A stretch of DNA of 64,000 nt, taken from NCBI RefSeq assembly GCF_002095395.1, contig NZ_MJEI01000103.1, positions 124,001-188,000 of the forward strand, in the 5' to 3' direction. The first letter of the stretch is position 1. Each line of letters begins with the position of its first letter. The position numbers and the translations under genes were made by a program. Origin of the DNA: Williamsia sp. 1135. Lineage in GTDB: Bacteria; Actinomycetota; Actinomycetes; Mycobacteriales; Mycobacteriaceae. The notes under the pieces were generated by a model that did not search any database, had not been told where the DNA came from, and saw nothing but the letters and a program-made list of their open reading frames with translations. Shown here in pieces: positions 1 through 8,230 of this stretch.

Positions 1-965
1 TCGGCGATCTGCTCAGGGGTACCGATCAGCTGGGTCTTGAAGCCGTCGTTGTACTGGACGAGATCTTCGAACTTCGAGTCTGCCCACATGCCCTTGCCAT
101 CGGACGTGGATGCGCCGGCCTGCTGGACGGAGTCCCTGAAGCCCTCCACCGCCGGGCGGTTAGCCTTCTCGATGATCTCCCGGAGGGTGTCGCGGGCCTC
201 GGCCTCGGTGTCGCGCGCGATGATGAAACCGTTCAGGCCGAACTTGACCTCGCGATTGTGTGCCCGAGCCACCGCCCGCAGGTCGTCGACCTGTTCGGTG
301 ACCCCGTCGAAGTCCTTGCCGTTGGAGAAGTACCAGTCCGAGAACCGGCCACCGTTGTTGCGAGCGGCCGTCGAGTTGCCACCCTGGAAGATCTCCGGAT
401 TGGGGCGTTCGGGGGTGTTCAGCGGCTTGGGCTTGAGGGTGAAGTCGCGGATCCGATAGAAGTCGCCGGCGAATTCGACGTTGTCCTCGGTCCAGATCTT
501 CCGGATCACGTCGATGAACTCCGCACTCCGACGGTATCTTTCGTCGTGTTCGAGCCACGGCTCTCCGAGTGCCCTGAATTCGCCGGAGAACCAGCCCGAC
601 ACCACATTGATCGCGAACCGTCCGTTCGAGAGATGGTCTGCCGTGGCGCCGAACTTGGCGAGTACCGCCGGATGCCAGAGTCCCGGATGGATCGCGGCGA
701 TGACCTTCAGCTTCTCGGTCGCACCGAGCAGGGCCAGGCTGAACGACGTCGACTCGTGCTGGAACTCTGCGCCGTACGACGCTATGTAGCGCACCTGGGA
801 GAGTGCGTACTCGAAGCCGACCTTCTCCGCGGTCTGGGCCAGCTTCTTGTTGTACTCGAAGTCCCAGCTGGTCCGCTGCTCGATCTCGCTGGTCACCAGC
901 CCGCCGCTGACGTTGGGTACCCAGTAGGCGAACTTGATCTCGTCTGAGACCTTTTCAGTGGTCAT
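1..965 (-). CDS. sfnG: Dimethylsulfone monooxygenase SfnG (3' end outside window)
   Basis: Read on the minus strand from ATG 965; about 321 residues are visible and the C-terminus lies beyond the window edge. It is a flavin-dependent bacterial luciferase-fold monooxygenase. The family cleaves dimethyl sulfone with reduced FMN, yielding methanesulfinate, to supply sulfur when sulfate is scarce. SfnG hallmarks are present: FAYWVPNVSGGLV near residue 12, a GFEYALSQ block, VIAAIHPGLWHP and the EPWLEHDERYRR segment. It lies 28 bases behind ssuD on the same strand, so the two probably share a transcript, and SsuD would use the methanesulfonate-type product of this route. The reaction is inferred from family membership. 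Confidence 0.9.
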   Translation of the reverse strand, partial: MTTEKVSDEIKFAYWVPNVSGGLVTSEIEQRTSWDFEYNKKLAQTAEKVGFEYALSQVRYIASYGAEFQHESTSFSLALLGATEKLKVIAAIHPGLWHPAVLAKFGATADHLSNGRFAINVVSGWFSGEFRALGEPWLEHDERYRRSAEFIDVIRKIWTEDNVEFAGDFYRIRDFTLKPKPLNTPERPNPEIFQGGNSTAARNNGGRFSDWYFSNGKDFDGVTEQVDDLRAVARAHNREVKFGLNGFIIARDTEAEARDTLREIIEKANRPAVEGFRDSVQQAGASTSDGKGMWADSKFEDLVQYNDGFKTQLIGTPEQIA

Positions 966-993
966 GGTTGTGCTCCAGAGTGTTTGGCGCTGA

Positions 994-2172
994 TCAGGAA
1001 GCGCTGGCGGGTTTGAGTGAAGGCAGGAAGGCGCCGCGGACGGGCTCGGCTGCCCGGTCGTCGGCGTCGAGGAGTCCACGCTGGATCAGTCTTGGCCGCA
1101 CTCCCTCCCCGAAGTGATAGGCCTCCTCGACGTGTGGGTAACCGGACAGGATGAAGTGGTCGAGTCCGAGCTCGGCGTACTCCGCGATCCGATCGGCGAC
1201 CTCATCGTGCGATCCGACGAGTGCAGTCCCTGCGCCACCGCGGACCAATCCGACACCCGTCCACAGGTTCGGATAGATCTCGAGTGACCGGGCATCGGTG
1301 TCGGCGCTGAAAGCGCTCCCGCCGCCGTGCAACTCGCGCATCCGCCGTTGTCCCTCGGACTCCGACTTGGCCAGGTTCTGCTGCGCATTTGCCACCAACT
1401 GCGGGTCCAGGGCCCCGATGAGCCTGTCTGCTTCGGCCCAGGCCTGCTCGGCAGTGTCGCGCGAGATGACGTGCAGCCGGATGCCGTACGTCAGGTCACG
1501 TCCCTCTGCGGCTGCCAGACCACGGATCCAGTTCAGCTTCTCGGCGACGGCGTCGGGCTTTTCGCCCCACGTCAGATAGGTGTCGGCGTACTTCGAAGCA
1601 ACGGTGCCGGCTGCGGGCGATGAGCCACCGAAGAACACGGGAGGCAGCGGATCCGGCTTACGAGCCAGTTGGGCACCCTCCACACGTAGATGGCGGCCGA
1701 CGAAGTCGACGGGATCCTCCCGGGTCCAGAGCTGCCGGATGATGTCGAGGAACTCGCCACAGCGCTCGTATCGCGCTTCCTTGGACAAGAAGTCGCCGAA
1801 GGCTCGTTGCTCGGAGGACTCGCCCCCGGTGACCACGTTGAGGAGCAGACGGCCTTTCGACTGCCACTGATACGTCGACGCCATCTGCGCCGCGAGCGTC
1901 GGGCTGGTCAGTCCTGGACGCAGCGCCACCAAGAACTTCAGGGTGTCGGTTGTCTCGAGAAGCATCGCGGTCGAGAGCCAGGCGTCTTCGCACCAGAGCC
2001 CGGTGGGTGTGAGGACGGCCTCGAAGCCGTTCACCTCGGCGGCCCCGGCCAGCTGGTTCAGATATCGCAGGTCAGCGGGGCGATCACCGGACATGTTCGA
2101 TCCGTGACCACCAGCCATCAGATTCCGTGAGTCGCCGTACGTCGGCAGGAACCAGTGGAAATGCAGTGACAC
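994..2172 (-). CDS. ssuD: Alkanesulfonate monooxygenase SsuD
   Basis: FMNH2-dependent alkanesulfonate monooxygenase of the luciferase-like superfamily. It releases sulfite from C1-Cn sulfonates in the cytoplasm. The 392 residues match the usual SsuD length of about 380. The N-terminus FHWFLPTYGDSRN, the NVVTGGESSEQRAFGDF segment and the later FFGGSSPAAG block are typical. The start is GTG at 2172, with AAAGG about 8 bases upstream. It is the first gene of a minus-strand pair with sfnG and is divergent from the ROK regulator across a 411-base gap. A partner flavin reductase is not visible in the window. Confidence 0.92.
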   Translation of the reverse strand: MSLHFHWFLPTYGDSRNLMAGGHGSNMSGDRPADLRYLNQLAGAAEVNGFEAVLTPTGLWCEDAWLSTAMLLETTDTLKFLVALRPGLTSPTLAAQMASTYQWQSKGRLLLNVVTGGESSEQRAFGDFLSKEARYERCGEFLDIIRQLWTREDPVDFVGRHLRVEGAQLARKPDPLPPVFFGGSSPAAGTVASKYADTYLTWGEKPDAVAEKLNWIRGLAAAEGRDLTYGIRLHVISRDTAEQAWAEADRLIGALDPQLVANAQQNLAKSESEGQRRMRELHGGGSAFSADTDARSLEIYPNLWTGVGLVRGGAGTALVGSHDEVADRIAEYAELGLDHFILSGYPHVEEAYHFGEGVRPRLIQRGLLDADDRAAEPVRGAFLPSLKPASAS

Positions 2173-2351
2173 AGGCGAGCCTTTCGGTTGAATGCAGAGT
2201 CGGACCCAGTGTGGGTGGCTCCCGCGCCGGGTTCCCAGGGTTCAGATCGCTGTGATTCCAAGTCGGCGGGGAGATCGGCGTGGCGACTATTCTCGCCGGT
2301 GAACGCCTCTGTGACGTGCGTTCAGTCTTCTCGGTCCGATCGATGTCCGCG

Positions 2352-2381
2352 TTGCACGGAATCTGCAAGCGCTGCTACCTT
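2352..2381 (+). promoter_or_regulatory. Candidate promoter for the leader peptide/ROK gene
   Basis: TTGCAC at 2352-2357 and TACCTT at 2376-2381 are separated by 18 bases. This would start a transcript about 40 bases before the cysteine leader ORF. It sits in the 411-base divergent region between ssuD and the ROK gene. I see no equivalent leader peptide on the ssuD side, only a small ACCCA/TGGGT hairpin near 2203-2215. Promoter calls by eye in GC-rich DNA are weak. Confidence 0.35.
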
Positions 2382-2427
2382 GACGTTCATGACGAGCACA
2401 GGCCACTACATCCCGGAGGTCACCTAC

Positions 2428-2490
2428 ATGACCACCGCTCTGGGGTGTCGTCTGCCGTTCGCTCGCGTTCTCTGTTGTCGAATGTCCTGA
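2428..2490 (+). CDS. Cysteine-rich leader peptide (20 aa)
   Basis: A 20-codon ORF starts at ATG 2428, with a strong GGAGGT Shine-Dalgarno 8 bases upstream, and ends at TGA 2488. Its product is MTTALGCRLPFARVLCCRMS, with three cysteines including an adjacent pair close to the stop. Short cysteine-clustered upstream ORFs control sulfur-assimilation genes in mycobacteria by cysteine-responsive attenuation. This one sits beside ssuD/sfnG and directly precedes a GC-rich hairpin and the ROK regulator gene. The likely role is ribosome stalling or termination that responds to charged tRNA-Cys. The ORF and RBS are seen directly; the mechanism is inferred. Confidence 0.8.
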   Translation: MTTALGCRLPFARVLCCRMS

Positions 2491-2493
2491 TCC

Positions 2494-2517
2494 GAATCCG
2501 CCGCGCTCGCGGCATTC
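2494..2517 (+). terminator. Attenuator-like hairpin after the leader peptide
   Basis: GAAT-CC-GCCGC-GCTC-GCGGC-ATTC folds into a 5-bp GC stem with a 4-base loop, extended by GAAT/ATTC pairing across a 2-base bulge. It begins 4 bases after the leader stop codon and lies 67 bases before the ROK start. That position suits translation-coupled attenuation. No clean U-tract follows, so it could instead act on Rho access or RNA stability. Confidence 0.5.
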
Positions 2518-2583
2518 CGTTCTGACATCTCTCGCTCGGCCACTGGTGTGGTCCTGGGCGCGACAACTCCACGAGGACCCTCG

Positions 2584-3933
2584 ATGACTGCCACACTTGA
2601 TCACCGCATAGCTACGACCACCACCCGCCCGTCTGTGACCCGCCCGACCGGCTCCCGCGTCGCCGCGCCTGCTCGTCCTGCTCGTCCGCTGGGAGTGCCC
2701 AGCCCGAAAAAGGCAGCGGTGAAATTGGGCAGCGCCCGCGCTGGGATTCACATCGCCACCCCGCAACTGCATCTGTCGACCAAGCCGGCGGCAGTGGTGT
2801 TGCGGGCTGCACGCCTGCACGGCCCGGTGTTCCGCGACGCTGCGTCCGGTGCCTCGGGCTTGAGCATCTCGACTGTGAACCGCCAGGTCAGTGCCCTCCT
2901 GAAGGTCGGCTTGCTGCGTGAGCGCGCCGACCTCGCGCCTGCCGGTGCCATCGGTCGCCCGCGACTGCCTTTCGAGCTGAACACGGCCGAGTTCTTGACG
3001 GTCGGCATCCACATCGGCCTCAAGGTCACCTCCATCACCACCCATGACCTCTTTCACCGCGTTGTCGGTGCCATCCAGATCCCGACCCCGATCGCCGACA
3101 GCCCCGAGCAGACACTGACGGCCATCGGGCTGAGCGCAAAGCGTTTCCTGTCGCGGTGGCAGAACAAGAAGGTGCTGTGGGCTGGGGTGGCACTGGCCGG
3201 ACGGGTCGACAAGGCCGGACGCGTCACCCACTCGCGCCTCGGGTGGCAGTCCGCACCTGTCGGTGAGATTCTCGCCTCGGTCGTCGGATTGCCGATCTCC
3301 GTGGCCTCTCACGTCGAGGCGATGGCCGCTGCGGAACTCCTGCTGAACCCGCAGGCCGAATTGTTGGTGGATCCGGGTCAAGAGGGTGGTAGCTTCGTCT
3401 ACTTCTACGCACGCGAGACAGTTGGCATCGCCTTCACCGTCGGCGGCAGCGTGTACACCCCCACCGCCGGACCGCCGGAGATCGGGCACTTCCCGGTCGG
3501 GCGCACCGAACTTCTCGACCCGCACGGCACCGGCCGGCTCGAACCGACCGTCAGCGACACCGGCATCGTCGACGCCGCCATCGCCGCGGGTCTGAAGATC
3601 GAGTCGGTGGAAGACGTGCACCAGCTGGCTGCGGAGGGCAACGAGATCTCCCGCGCCATCCTCGACGAGCGCGCACGGCTGCTCGGCAAGGCAGTCGGCC
3701 TGATTGCCGACATCTTCAACCCGGACCACGTGGTCCTCGGTGGGCAGGCGTTCACCGACGCCCCCTCGACCCTGCCGATCGTCGCGCAGGCTGTCCGCGA
3801 GACCTCGGTCGCCGAGCGCCGGGACGTCCGGGTGTCACGCTCGGGTGCCACGGTCCAGCAACAAGCCGCAGGTGCGGTTTCCCTCGATGCGATCTACAGC
3901 GATCCGGTGGAAGCCCTCTCCCGCACCGCATAA
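2584..3933 (+). CDS. ROK-family transcriptional regulator
   Basis: A 449-residue cytoplasmic protein with an N-terminal winged-helix region (about residues 60-130, including SISTVNRQVSALLKVGLL) and a C-terminal ROK fold. I chose ATG 2584 (MTATLDHR) because GAGGA lies 8 bases upstream; the frame is open further upstream but without an RBS. ROK repressors normally carry a kinase-like nucleotide motif and a zinc site CxCGxxGCxE next to EIGH. Here EIGH is present, but all the cysteines are gone and the DxGGT loop is not recognisable. It therefore looks like a ligand-binding repressor rather than a kinase. Its place beside ssuD/sfnG, behind a cysteine leader peptide, suggests control of sulfonate use. 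Confidence 0.85.
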   Translation: MTATLDHRIATTTTRPSVTRPTGSRVAAPARPARPLGVPSPKKAAVKLGSARAGIHIATPQLHLSTKPAAVVLRAARLHGPVFRDAASGASGLSISTVNRQVSALLKVGLLRERADLAPAGAIGRPRLPFELNTAEFLTVGIHIGLKVTSITTHDLFHRVVGAIQIPTPIADSPEQTLTAIGLSAKRFLSRWQNKKVLWAGVALAGRVDKAGRVTHSRLGWQSAPVGEILASVVGLPISVASHVEAMAAAELLLNPQAELLVDPGQEGGSFVYFYARETVGIAFTVGGSVYTPTAGPPEIGHFPVGRTELLDPHGTGRLEPTVSDTGIVDAAIAAGLKIESVEDVHQLAAEGNEISRAILDERARLLGKAVGLIADIFNPDHVVLGGQAFTDAPSTLPIVAQAVRETSVAERRDVRVSRSGATVQQQAAGAVSLDAIYSDPVEALSRTA

Positions 3934-3934
3934 A

Positions 3935-4002
3935 AATTCGCGCCACCTGCACGCATACGAGCCGCTTGCAACCGGCTCATATGTGCGTAGGTGGCGCGAA
4001 TT
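3935..4002. terminator. Long bidirectional terminator palindrome
   Basis: A 30-bp inverted repeat (left arm 3935-3964, right arm 3973-4002) has two mismatches, two G-U wobbles and an 8-base loop CTTGCAAC. The outer 14 bp (AATTCGCGCCACCT) are perfect. It fills the gap between the convergent ROK gene and the Drr-type permease, with A and T runs at its edges, so it can terminate in both directions. Confidence 0.85.
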
Positions 4003-4008
4003 CCCAAT

Positions 4009-4866
4009 CTAATCAGTGGTGCGCTTGTGGTACGCGCGCAATGCAAATGGCGCGAAGATCAAGGTCAACGCTATCGACCAGAGCACCGTCGAGAGCTCAG
4101 GATTCTGCAGCGGCCAGGGGGCTCCCGGAGGCGCCGCCGGACCGTTGCCCCACAGTTCACGCATCGACTGGACGAGCGACGAGATCGGATTACACTCCGC
4201 GATCGTGCGCAGCCAACTCGGCATCGGTTCTGTCGGGACGAAAGCGTTGGACAGGAACGTGACCGGGAACAGCAGGGTGAACATGACACCGTTCACGGCT
4301 TCCGGTGAGCGCATCACCGATCCGATGAGAATGCCGAACCAGATCATGGCGAAACCGAACAGCAGCACCAGAGCGAAGGCGAGAACTGCTTTCGCGAATC
4401 CTTCGTGGATGCGCCAGCCGATCAGCAGACCGGTGAGCGCCATCACGACGATGCCGATAGAGGAGTGGATCAGCGCCGCCACGGATCGTCCGACGAGGAC
4501 TGACGACCGTGCCATCGGCAGTGACCGGAAGCGGTCGATGATGCCCTTGTCCAGATCGTTGGTCAGTCCGAGCGCGACGATGAACGCCGAGAACGCGATG
4601 GTCTGACCCATGATTCCGGGGAGCAGCCACTCTTTGTAGTCGAACCCGTCGCCGGGGCTGATCGACGCACCGAAGACGTACGCGAACAGCAGCACGAACA
4701 TGATCGGCTGCACCGTCACGTCCGAGAGCATCTCGGGTTGGCGTTTGGTGTGGATGAGGTTGCGCCGCACCATGACCAGTGACTCTCGCACTATGTCTGG
4801 TTTGCCTATCGCCGATCGCGGCGTTGCTTTCGTCGTTCCGGCGTTGCTGGTCGTGGTGGTCATCAC
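4009..4866 (-). CDS. ABC-2 type exporter permease (DrrB-like)
   Basis: A 285-residue integral membrane protein of the ABC-2 permease family with about six membrane segments. The stretch GFDYKEWLLPGIMGQTI and the block FPVTFLSNAFVPTEPMP are typical of DrrB-like daunorubicin/antibiotic export permeases. It pairs with the ATPase encoded just upstream; the ATG at 4866 overlaps the ATPase stop by 4 bases, so the two are translationally coupled. The substrate is unknown, and family members export drugs, lipids or peptides. A very long palindrome follows its 3' end. Confidence 0.88.
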   Translation of the reverse strand: MMTTTTSNAGTTKATPRSAIGKPDIVRESLVMVRRNLIHTKRQPEMLSDVTVQPIMFVLLFAYVFGASISPGDGFDYKEWLLPGIMGQTIAFSAFIVALGLTNDLDKGIIDRFRSLPMARSSVLVGRSVAALIHSSIGIVVMALTGLLIGWRIHEGFAKAVLAFALVLLFGFAMIWFGILIGSVMRSPEAVNGVMFTLLFPVTFLSNAFVPTEPMPSWLRTIAECNPISSLVQSMRELWGNGPAAPPGAPWPLQNPELSTVLWSIALTLIFAPFALRAYHKRTTD

Positions 4867-5912
4867 TTGTTCTCCTCGGCGTCGGCGTCGGCGTCTTCAG
4901 CTCGGTGCCCGGTGAGGGAGAGGAAGACGTCGTCAAGGCTTGGGCGGGTGAGTCCGATGTCGTCGACCGCGATCTCGCTGCGTTCGAAGATCCCGGCGAT
5001 CTTGGTGAGGTCGCCGATTCCGTCGGCACTTGCGGTCAATTGCCGCTGCGACTCGTCGACGAAGACCTCCCCGCTGTTCTCCCGCAGGAGTCGGGTCGCC
5101 TCGGGCAGGTCGTCGGCATCGGAGACCGTCAGCACCAGGCTGGCCTTGCCCGCCTGTTCCTTGAGCTGCAACGGGGTACCGGCCGCGATGATCTTGCCCT
5201 TGTCGATGACAACGATGTCGTCGGCGAGTTGGTCGGCCTCTTCGAGATACTGGGTTGTCAGCAGCAGGGTGGTGCCATGGTTGACGAGTGACTTCAGCAC
5301 ATCCCAGAGTTCCTGCCGGCTTCTCGGATCGAGACCTGTCGTCGGTTCGTCGAGAAACAGCACCGGTGGTGAGGCCAGCAGGCTGACGGCGAGATCGAGC
5401 CGGCGACGCATTCCGCCCGAGTAGGTCTTGACCACTCGGTCAGCGGCGTCGGTGAGCGAGAACTGCTCGAGCAGTCGGTCACCTGCGGCGCGGACCTCCT
5501 TGCGGGGCAACCCGTAGAGGCTGCCGATCATCCAGAGATTCTCACGCCCGGTCAGCAACTCGTCGACGGTGGCAGCCTGTCCGGTCAGGCCCATGCTGCT
5601 GCGGACCAGGTCCGGATTCTCTGTCACGTCGTACCCCGCGATACGGGCCGTACCCGAGGTGGGCAGGCTCAGCGTGGTCATCATCCGGACGATGGTGGTC
5701 TTTCCCGCGCCGTTCGGTCCGAGCAGTCCCAGTACCGAGCCGGGCGGGACGTGGAAACTCACTCCGTCGACGGCACGGACGCCGTCGAACTCTTTGACCA
5801 GGTCGATGGCCTCGATGGCGTGTTCGGTGGTGACTGCTGTGGAAGTCATGGGGCTCACCGTAGCGACCGAGTCGGACATCGGGCCAGCAGTTTTCTTGCT
5901 GAGCGTTGACAC
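4863..5912 (-). CDS. ABC exporter ATP-binding protein (DrrA-like)
   Basis: A 349-residue ATPase that drives the adjacent ABC-2 permease. Walker A is GPNGAGKTT, the signature is YSGGMRRRLDLA and Walker B is VLFLDEPTTGLD. About 100 residues follow the nucleotide-binding domain, as in the DrrA/CcmA group with a DUF4162-type tail. I chose GTG 5912 because AGGAGA lies 6 bases upstream; this gives a longer N-terminus than the core domain, which starts near AIDLVKEF. The two genes form a compact export operon. No regulator is adjacent and the cargo cannot be told from sequence. Confidence 0.9.
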   Translation of the reverse strand: MSTLSKKTAGPMSDSVATVSPMTSTAVTTEHAIEAIDLVKEFDGVRAVDGVSFHVPPGSVLGLLGPNGAGKTTIVRMMTTLSLPTSGTARIAGYDVTENPDLVRSSMGLTGQAATVDELLTGRENLWMIGSLYGLPRKEVRAAGDRLLEQFSLTDAADRVVKTYSGGMRRRLDLAVSLLASPPVLFLDEPTTGLDPRSRQELWDVLKSLVNHGTTLLLTTQYLEEADQLADDIVVIDKGKIIAAGTPLQLKEQAGKASLVLTVSDADDLPEATRLLRENSGEVFVDESQRQLTASADGIGDLTKIAGIFERSEIAVDDIGLTRPSLDDVFLSLTGHRAEDADADAEENK

Positions 5913-6060
5913 GTTGTTCTCCTAGTTGCAGGTCGAGTCAGATCGCAACGGATCCGTCGTGGAAATATCGTCGGCTGTTCATCTCGAGATCGGTTCTGTC
6001 ATCCTCCGAGTTGAAGCGAACTTGAAGTCAAGAGCTGGAGCGGGTCCACTCGGTGTTCAT

Positions 6061-6090
6061 CGTCCCGGGCATCGAAAATCCGACGGGACG
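6061..6090 (-). terminator. Small hairpin behind the VOC gene
   Basis: CGTCCCG at 6061-6067 pairs with CGGGACG at 6084-6090 around a 16-base loop containing AAAA, 10 bases beyond the VOC stop codon. This is a plausible but weak terminator for the minus-strand VOC gene. The rest of the roughly 190-base gap upstream of the exporter operon shows nothing I can name. Confidence 0.35.
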
Positions 6091-6099
6091 GATTCGGGA

Positions 6100-6915
6100 T
6101 CAGGGCACCTGTTGCAGTTTGATCTGTGCGCCCCACGGATCACTGATGGTCGCGAGTCGCCCATACGGGGTGTCCATCGGGGCGGCGACGACGGTGCCGC
6201 CGAGTTCCCCGACTCGTGCGGCCGTGGCATCGGCGTCGGCGACGCCGATGTAGATGGACCAGTGCGAGGGCACCTCAGCAGGTAAGAAGCCGCGACCGTC
6301 CATGATCCCGGCGTACCCCTCGCCCGGCTTGGTGTCGGGCAGACTCAACTGGGCGTAACGGAACTCGTCGGTGTCGCTGAGGGTGATGGTCTGTCGCCCG
6401 GTGACCGCCGGGTAGAACTCGACCGCCTTCGCGAAGTCGGTGCTCAGAAGCTCGAAGTAGCAGGGTGCATTGGCCTCCATGTAGAGCTGAAAGCCTTTGT
6501 GCTCAAGAGGTTCCCAGAAGCCGAAGACAGCGCCGTGGCCGTTGCGGCCACCATTGGATCCCGGATCGCTGCCCGGATCCATCACGATCGCCATCGTCCC
6601 CTGCCCGGGGATCTCCATCGGTTCGACGAAGACGCTGCCACCTGAGGTCGAGACCTGCTTGACGGTCGCCTCGATGTCCGGTGTCTGGAAGTACGTGCAC
6701 CAGAAGTCGGGCATGTCCGGGCTTTGCTTCGGCCCGAGGCCGGCGATGAGTTTGCCCTGGTAGGTGAACTGCGAGTAGCCGCCCATCTGCTGGTCCGGCT
6801 CGGTCCGGTCCCACCCGAACAGGTCGCCGTAGAACGAGGCGGCGCGATCCGGCTCGGTGCTGGACAGATCGATCCAGACGGCGACACCGTCCGGATGTGA
6901 GTCGATGGCTGGCAT
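6100..6915 (-). CDS. VOC (glyoxalase/bleomycin-resistance) family protein
   Basis: 271 residues made of two vicinal-oxygen-chelate modules, about residues 8-120 (VAVWIDLSSTEPDRAASFYGDLFGW) and 140-265 (PCYFELLSTDFAKAVEFY). This is the fused two-module arrangement common in actinobacterial members. I chose ATG 6915 (MPAIDSHP) because AAGGAG lies 6 bases upstream, rather than the upstream in-frame ATG. Members bind or modify small hydrophobic or oxidised substrates. No substrate can be assigned, and the gene stands alone, divergent from the molybdate operon. Confidence 0.8.
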   Translation of the reverse strand: MPAIDSHPDGVAVWIDLSSTEPDRAASFYGDLFGWDRTEPDQQMGGYSQFTYQGKLIAGLGPKQSPDMPDFWCTYFQTPDIEATVKQVSTSGGSVFVEPMEIPGQGTMAIVMDPGSDPGSNGGRNGHGAVFGFWEPLEHKGFQLYMEANAPCYFELLSTDFAKAVEFYPAVTGRQTITLSDTDEFRYAQLSLPDTKPGEGYAGIMDGRGFLPAEVPSHWSIYIGVADADATAARVGELGGTVVAAPMDTPYGRLATISDPWGAQIKLQQVP

Positions 6916-7064
6916 GGCGGGCTCCTTGTGAGGTTCGAAGGTCGTCACAGGCATAGACCGGGGTCGGTGCCGGAACTCATCGCGACGAACCCGTCGCGTC
7001 GCCAGCTCCGCATCTGCGGACGTTTCGGCTTGACATAGTCGCAGTAGCGGTCGAACCTCAACAG

Positions 7065-7469
7065 GTGAGTGAAGTGCGAATTCGGCAGGCGGCCGAACTC
7101 CTGGGGATCAGCGACGACACCGTTCGCCGGTTGATCGCCGGGGATCAGCTGCGTTCATACACCGACGACAGCGGCAGACAGGTCGTCGACGGGGCAGATC
7201 TGGCGCGACTGGCCAGTGAACGCGCGCCTGCGCTCTCGAGCGCCGACGCGCCGGTCGTGCGGTCGGCCCGCAACCGTTTCGTCGGACTTGTCACGGAGGT
7301 GAAGTCGGATCCGGTGATGAGCCAGGTGACCCTGCAATGCGGACCGTTCGAAGTGACATCGCTGATGAGTACCGACGCCGTCCGCGAACTCGATCTCAAA
7401 CCCGGCTCGGTGGCGACGGCGGTCATCAAGGCAACCAACGTGATCGTAGAAACGAGGCCCGTCGAGTGA
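7065..7469 (+). CDS. HTH-molbindin (TOBE) regulator heading the mod operon
   Basis: A 134-residue protein with an excisionase/MerR-like helix-turn-helix (IRQAAELLGISDDTVRRLIA, residues 5-24) followed by a single TOBE/molbindin domain (about 68-130, FVGLVTEVKSDPVMSQV onward). TOBE domains bind molybdate or tungstate oxyanions. The start is GTG 7065. Its stop overlaps modA by 4 bases, so it is the first gene of the mod operon. It probably senses molybdate and controls the transporter, like a miniature ModE with a different DNA-binding head. DNA binding itself is inferred. Confidence 0.85.
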   Translation: MSEVRIRQAAELLGISDDTVRRLIAGDQLRSYTDDSGRQVVDGADLARLASERAPALSSADAPVVRSARNRFVGLVTEVKSDPVMSQVTLQCGPFEVTSLMSTDAVRELDLKPGSVATAVIKATNVIVETRPVE

Positions 7470-8230
7470 AGTCAAGAAGTCTCGTCGCACTCGTCCTCGT
7501 CGTGGCGGTGGTCCTGTTATCGGCGGGGTGTTCGTCGAGCGCGCCGGATTCGAACACGGAGAAGGTCACGCTGACGGTGTCTGCCGCGGCCTCTCTGAAG
7601 AAGAGCTTCACGGCACTCGCCGAGCAGTTCTCGGCCGACAACCCCGACATCGAGATCAAGTTCAACTTCGACGGTTCGCAGGCGCTGGTCACGCAGATCG
7701 ACCAGGGCGCGAACGTCGATGTGCTGGCCACCGCCGACCAGAAGAACATGGAAAAGCTCGGGGACAAGATCACCGATCCGCAGATCTTCGCGACCAACGT
7801 CTTGACGATCGTCACCCAGCCGGGCAACCCCGAGAACATCCAGGGTCTCGCCGATCTCGCGAAGTCCGATGTGACCACGGTGATCTGCGCGGTCGACGTG
7901 CCGTGTGGCAGCGCGACTGCCGAGGTCGAGGAGAACACCGGCGTCGACATCAAGCCGGTCAGTGAAGAAACGGCGGTGACCGGTGTGCTCACCAAGGTGC
8001 AGACCAAACAGGCCGACGCCGGCCTCGTCTACGTCACCGATGCCGCCGGTGCCGGCGACACCGTCACCTCCGTGTCCGATCCCGCCTTTGCTGCGGTCGT
8101 CAACAAGTATCCGATCGGCGTCGTCGCGGCGACCAGGAACAAAGAAGCCGCACAACAGTTCGTCGACATGGTGCTCGGCACGAAGGGCAGTGCGCTGCTC
8201 GAGTCGCAGGGCTTCGGACCCGCGACTTGA
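7466..8230 (+). CDS. modA: Molybdate ABC transporter substrate-binding lipoprotein ModA
   Basis: 254 residues. The N-terminus has a basic start, a hydrophobic stretch and a lipobox LSAGC, so the mature protein is lipid-anchored outside the membrane. The segment [18 protein letters not shown] is the classic ModA oxyanion-pocket start, and [10 protein letters not shown] near residue 190 is typical of the second lobe. The GTG start overlaps the regulator stop, and the stop codon overlaps the TTG of modB. It captures molybdate for ModBC, supplying molybdenum-cofactor enzymes. Confidence 0.93.
   Translation: MKSRSLVALVLVVAVVLLSAGCSSSAPDSNTEKVTLTVSAAASLKKSFTALAEQFSADNPDIEIKFNFDGSQALVTQIDQGANVDVLATADQKNMEKLGDKITDPQIFATNVLTIVTQPGNPENIQGLADLAKSDVTTVICAVDVPCGSATAEVEENTGVDIKPVSEETAVTGVLTKVQTKQADAGLVYVTDAAGAGDTVTSVSDPAFAAVVNKYPIGVVAATRNKEAAQQFVDMVLGTKGSALLESQGFGPAT

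Noticed and set aside
2287-3729. 480-codon minus-strand frame antisense to the ROK gene
   Set aside because: Low-complexity Arg/Gly/Asp composition typical of GC-rich shadows; no motif or ribosome site.
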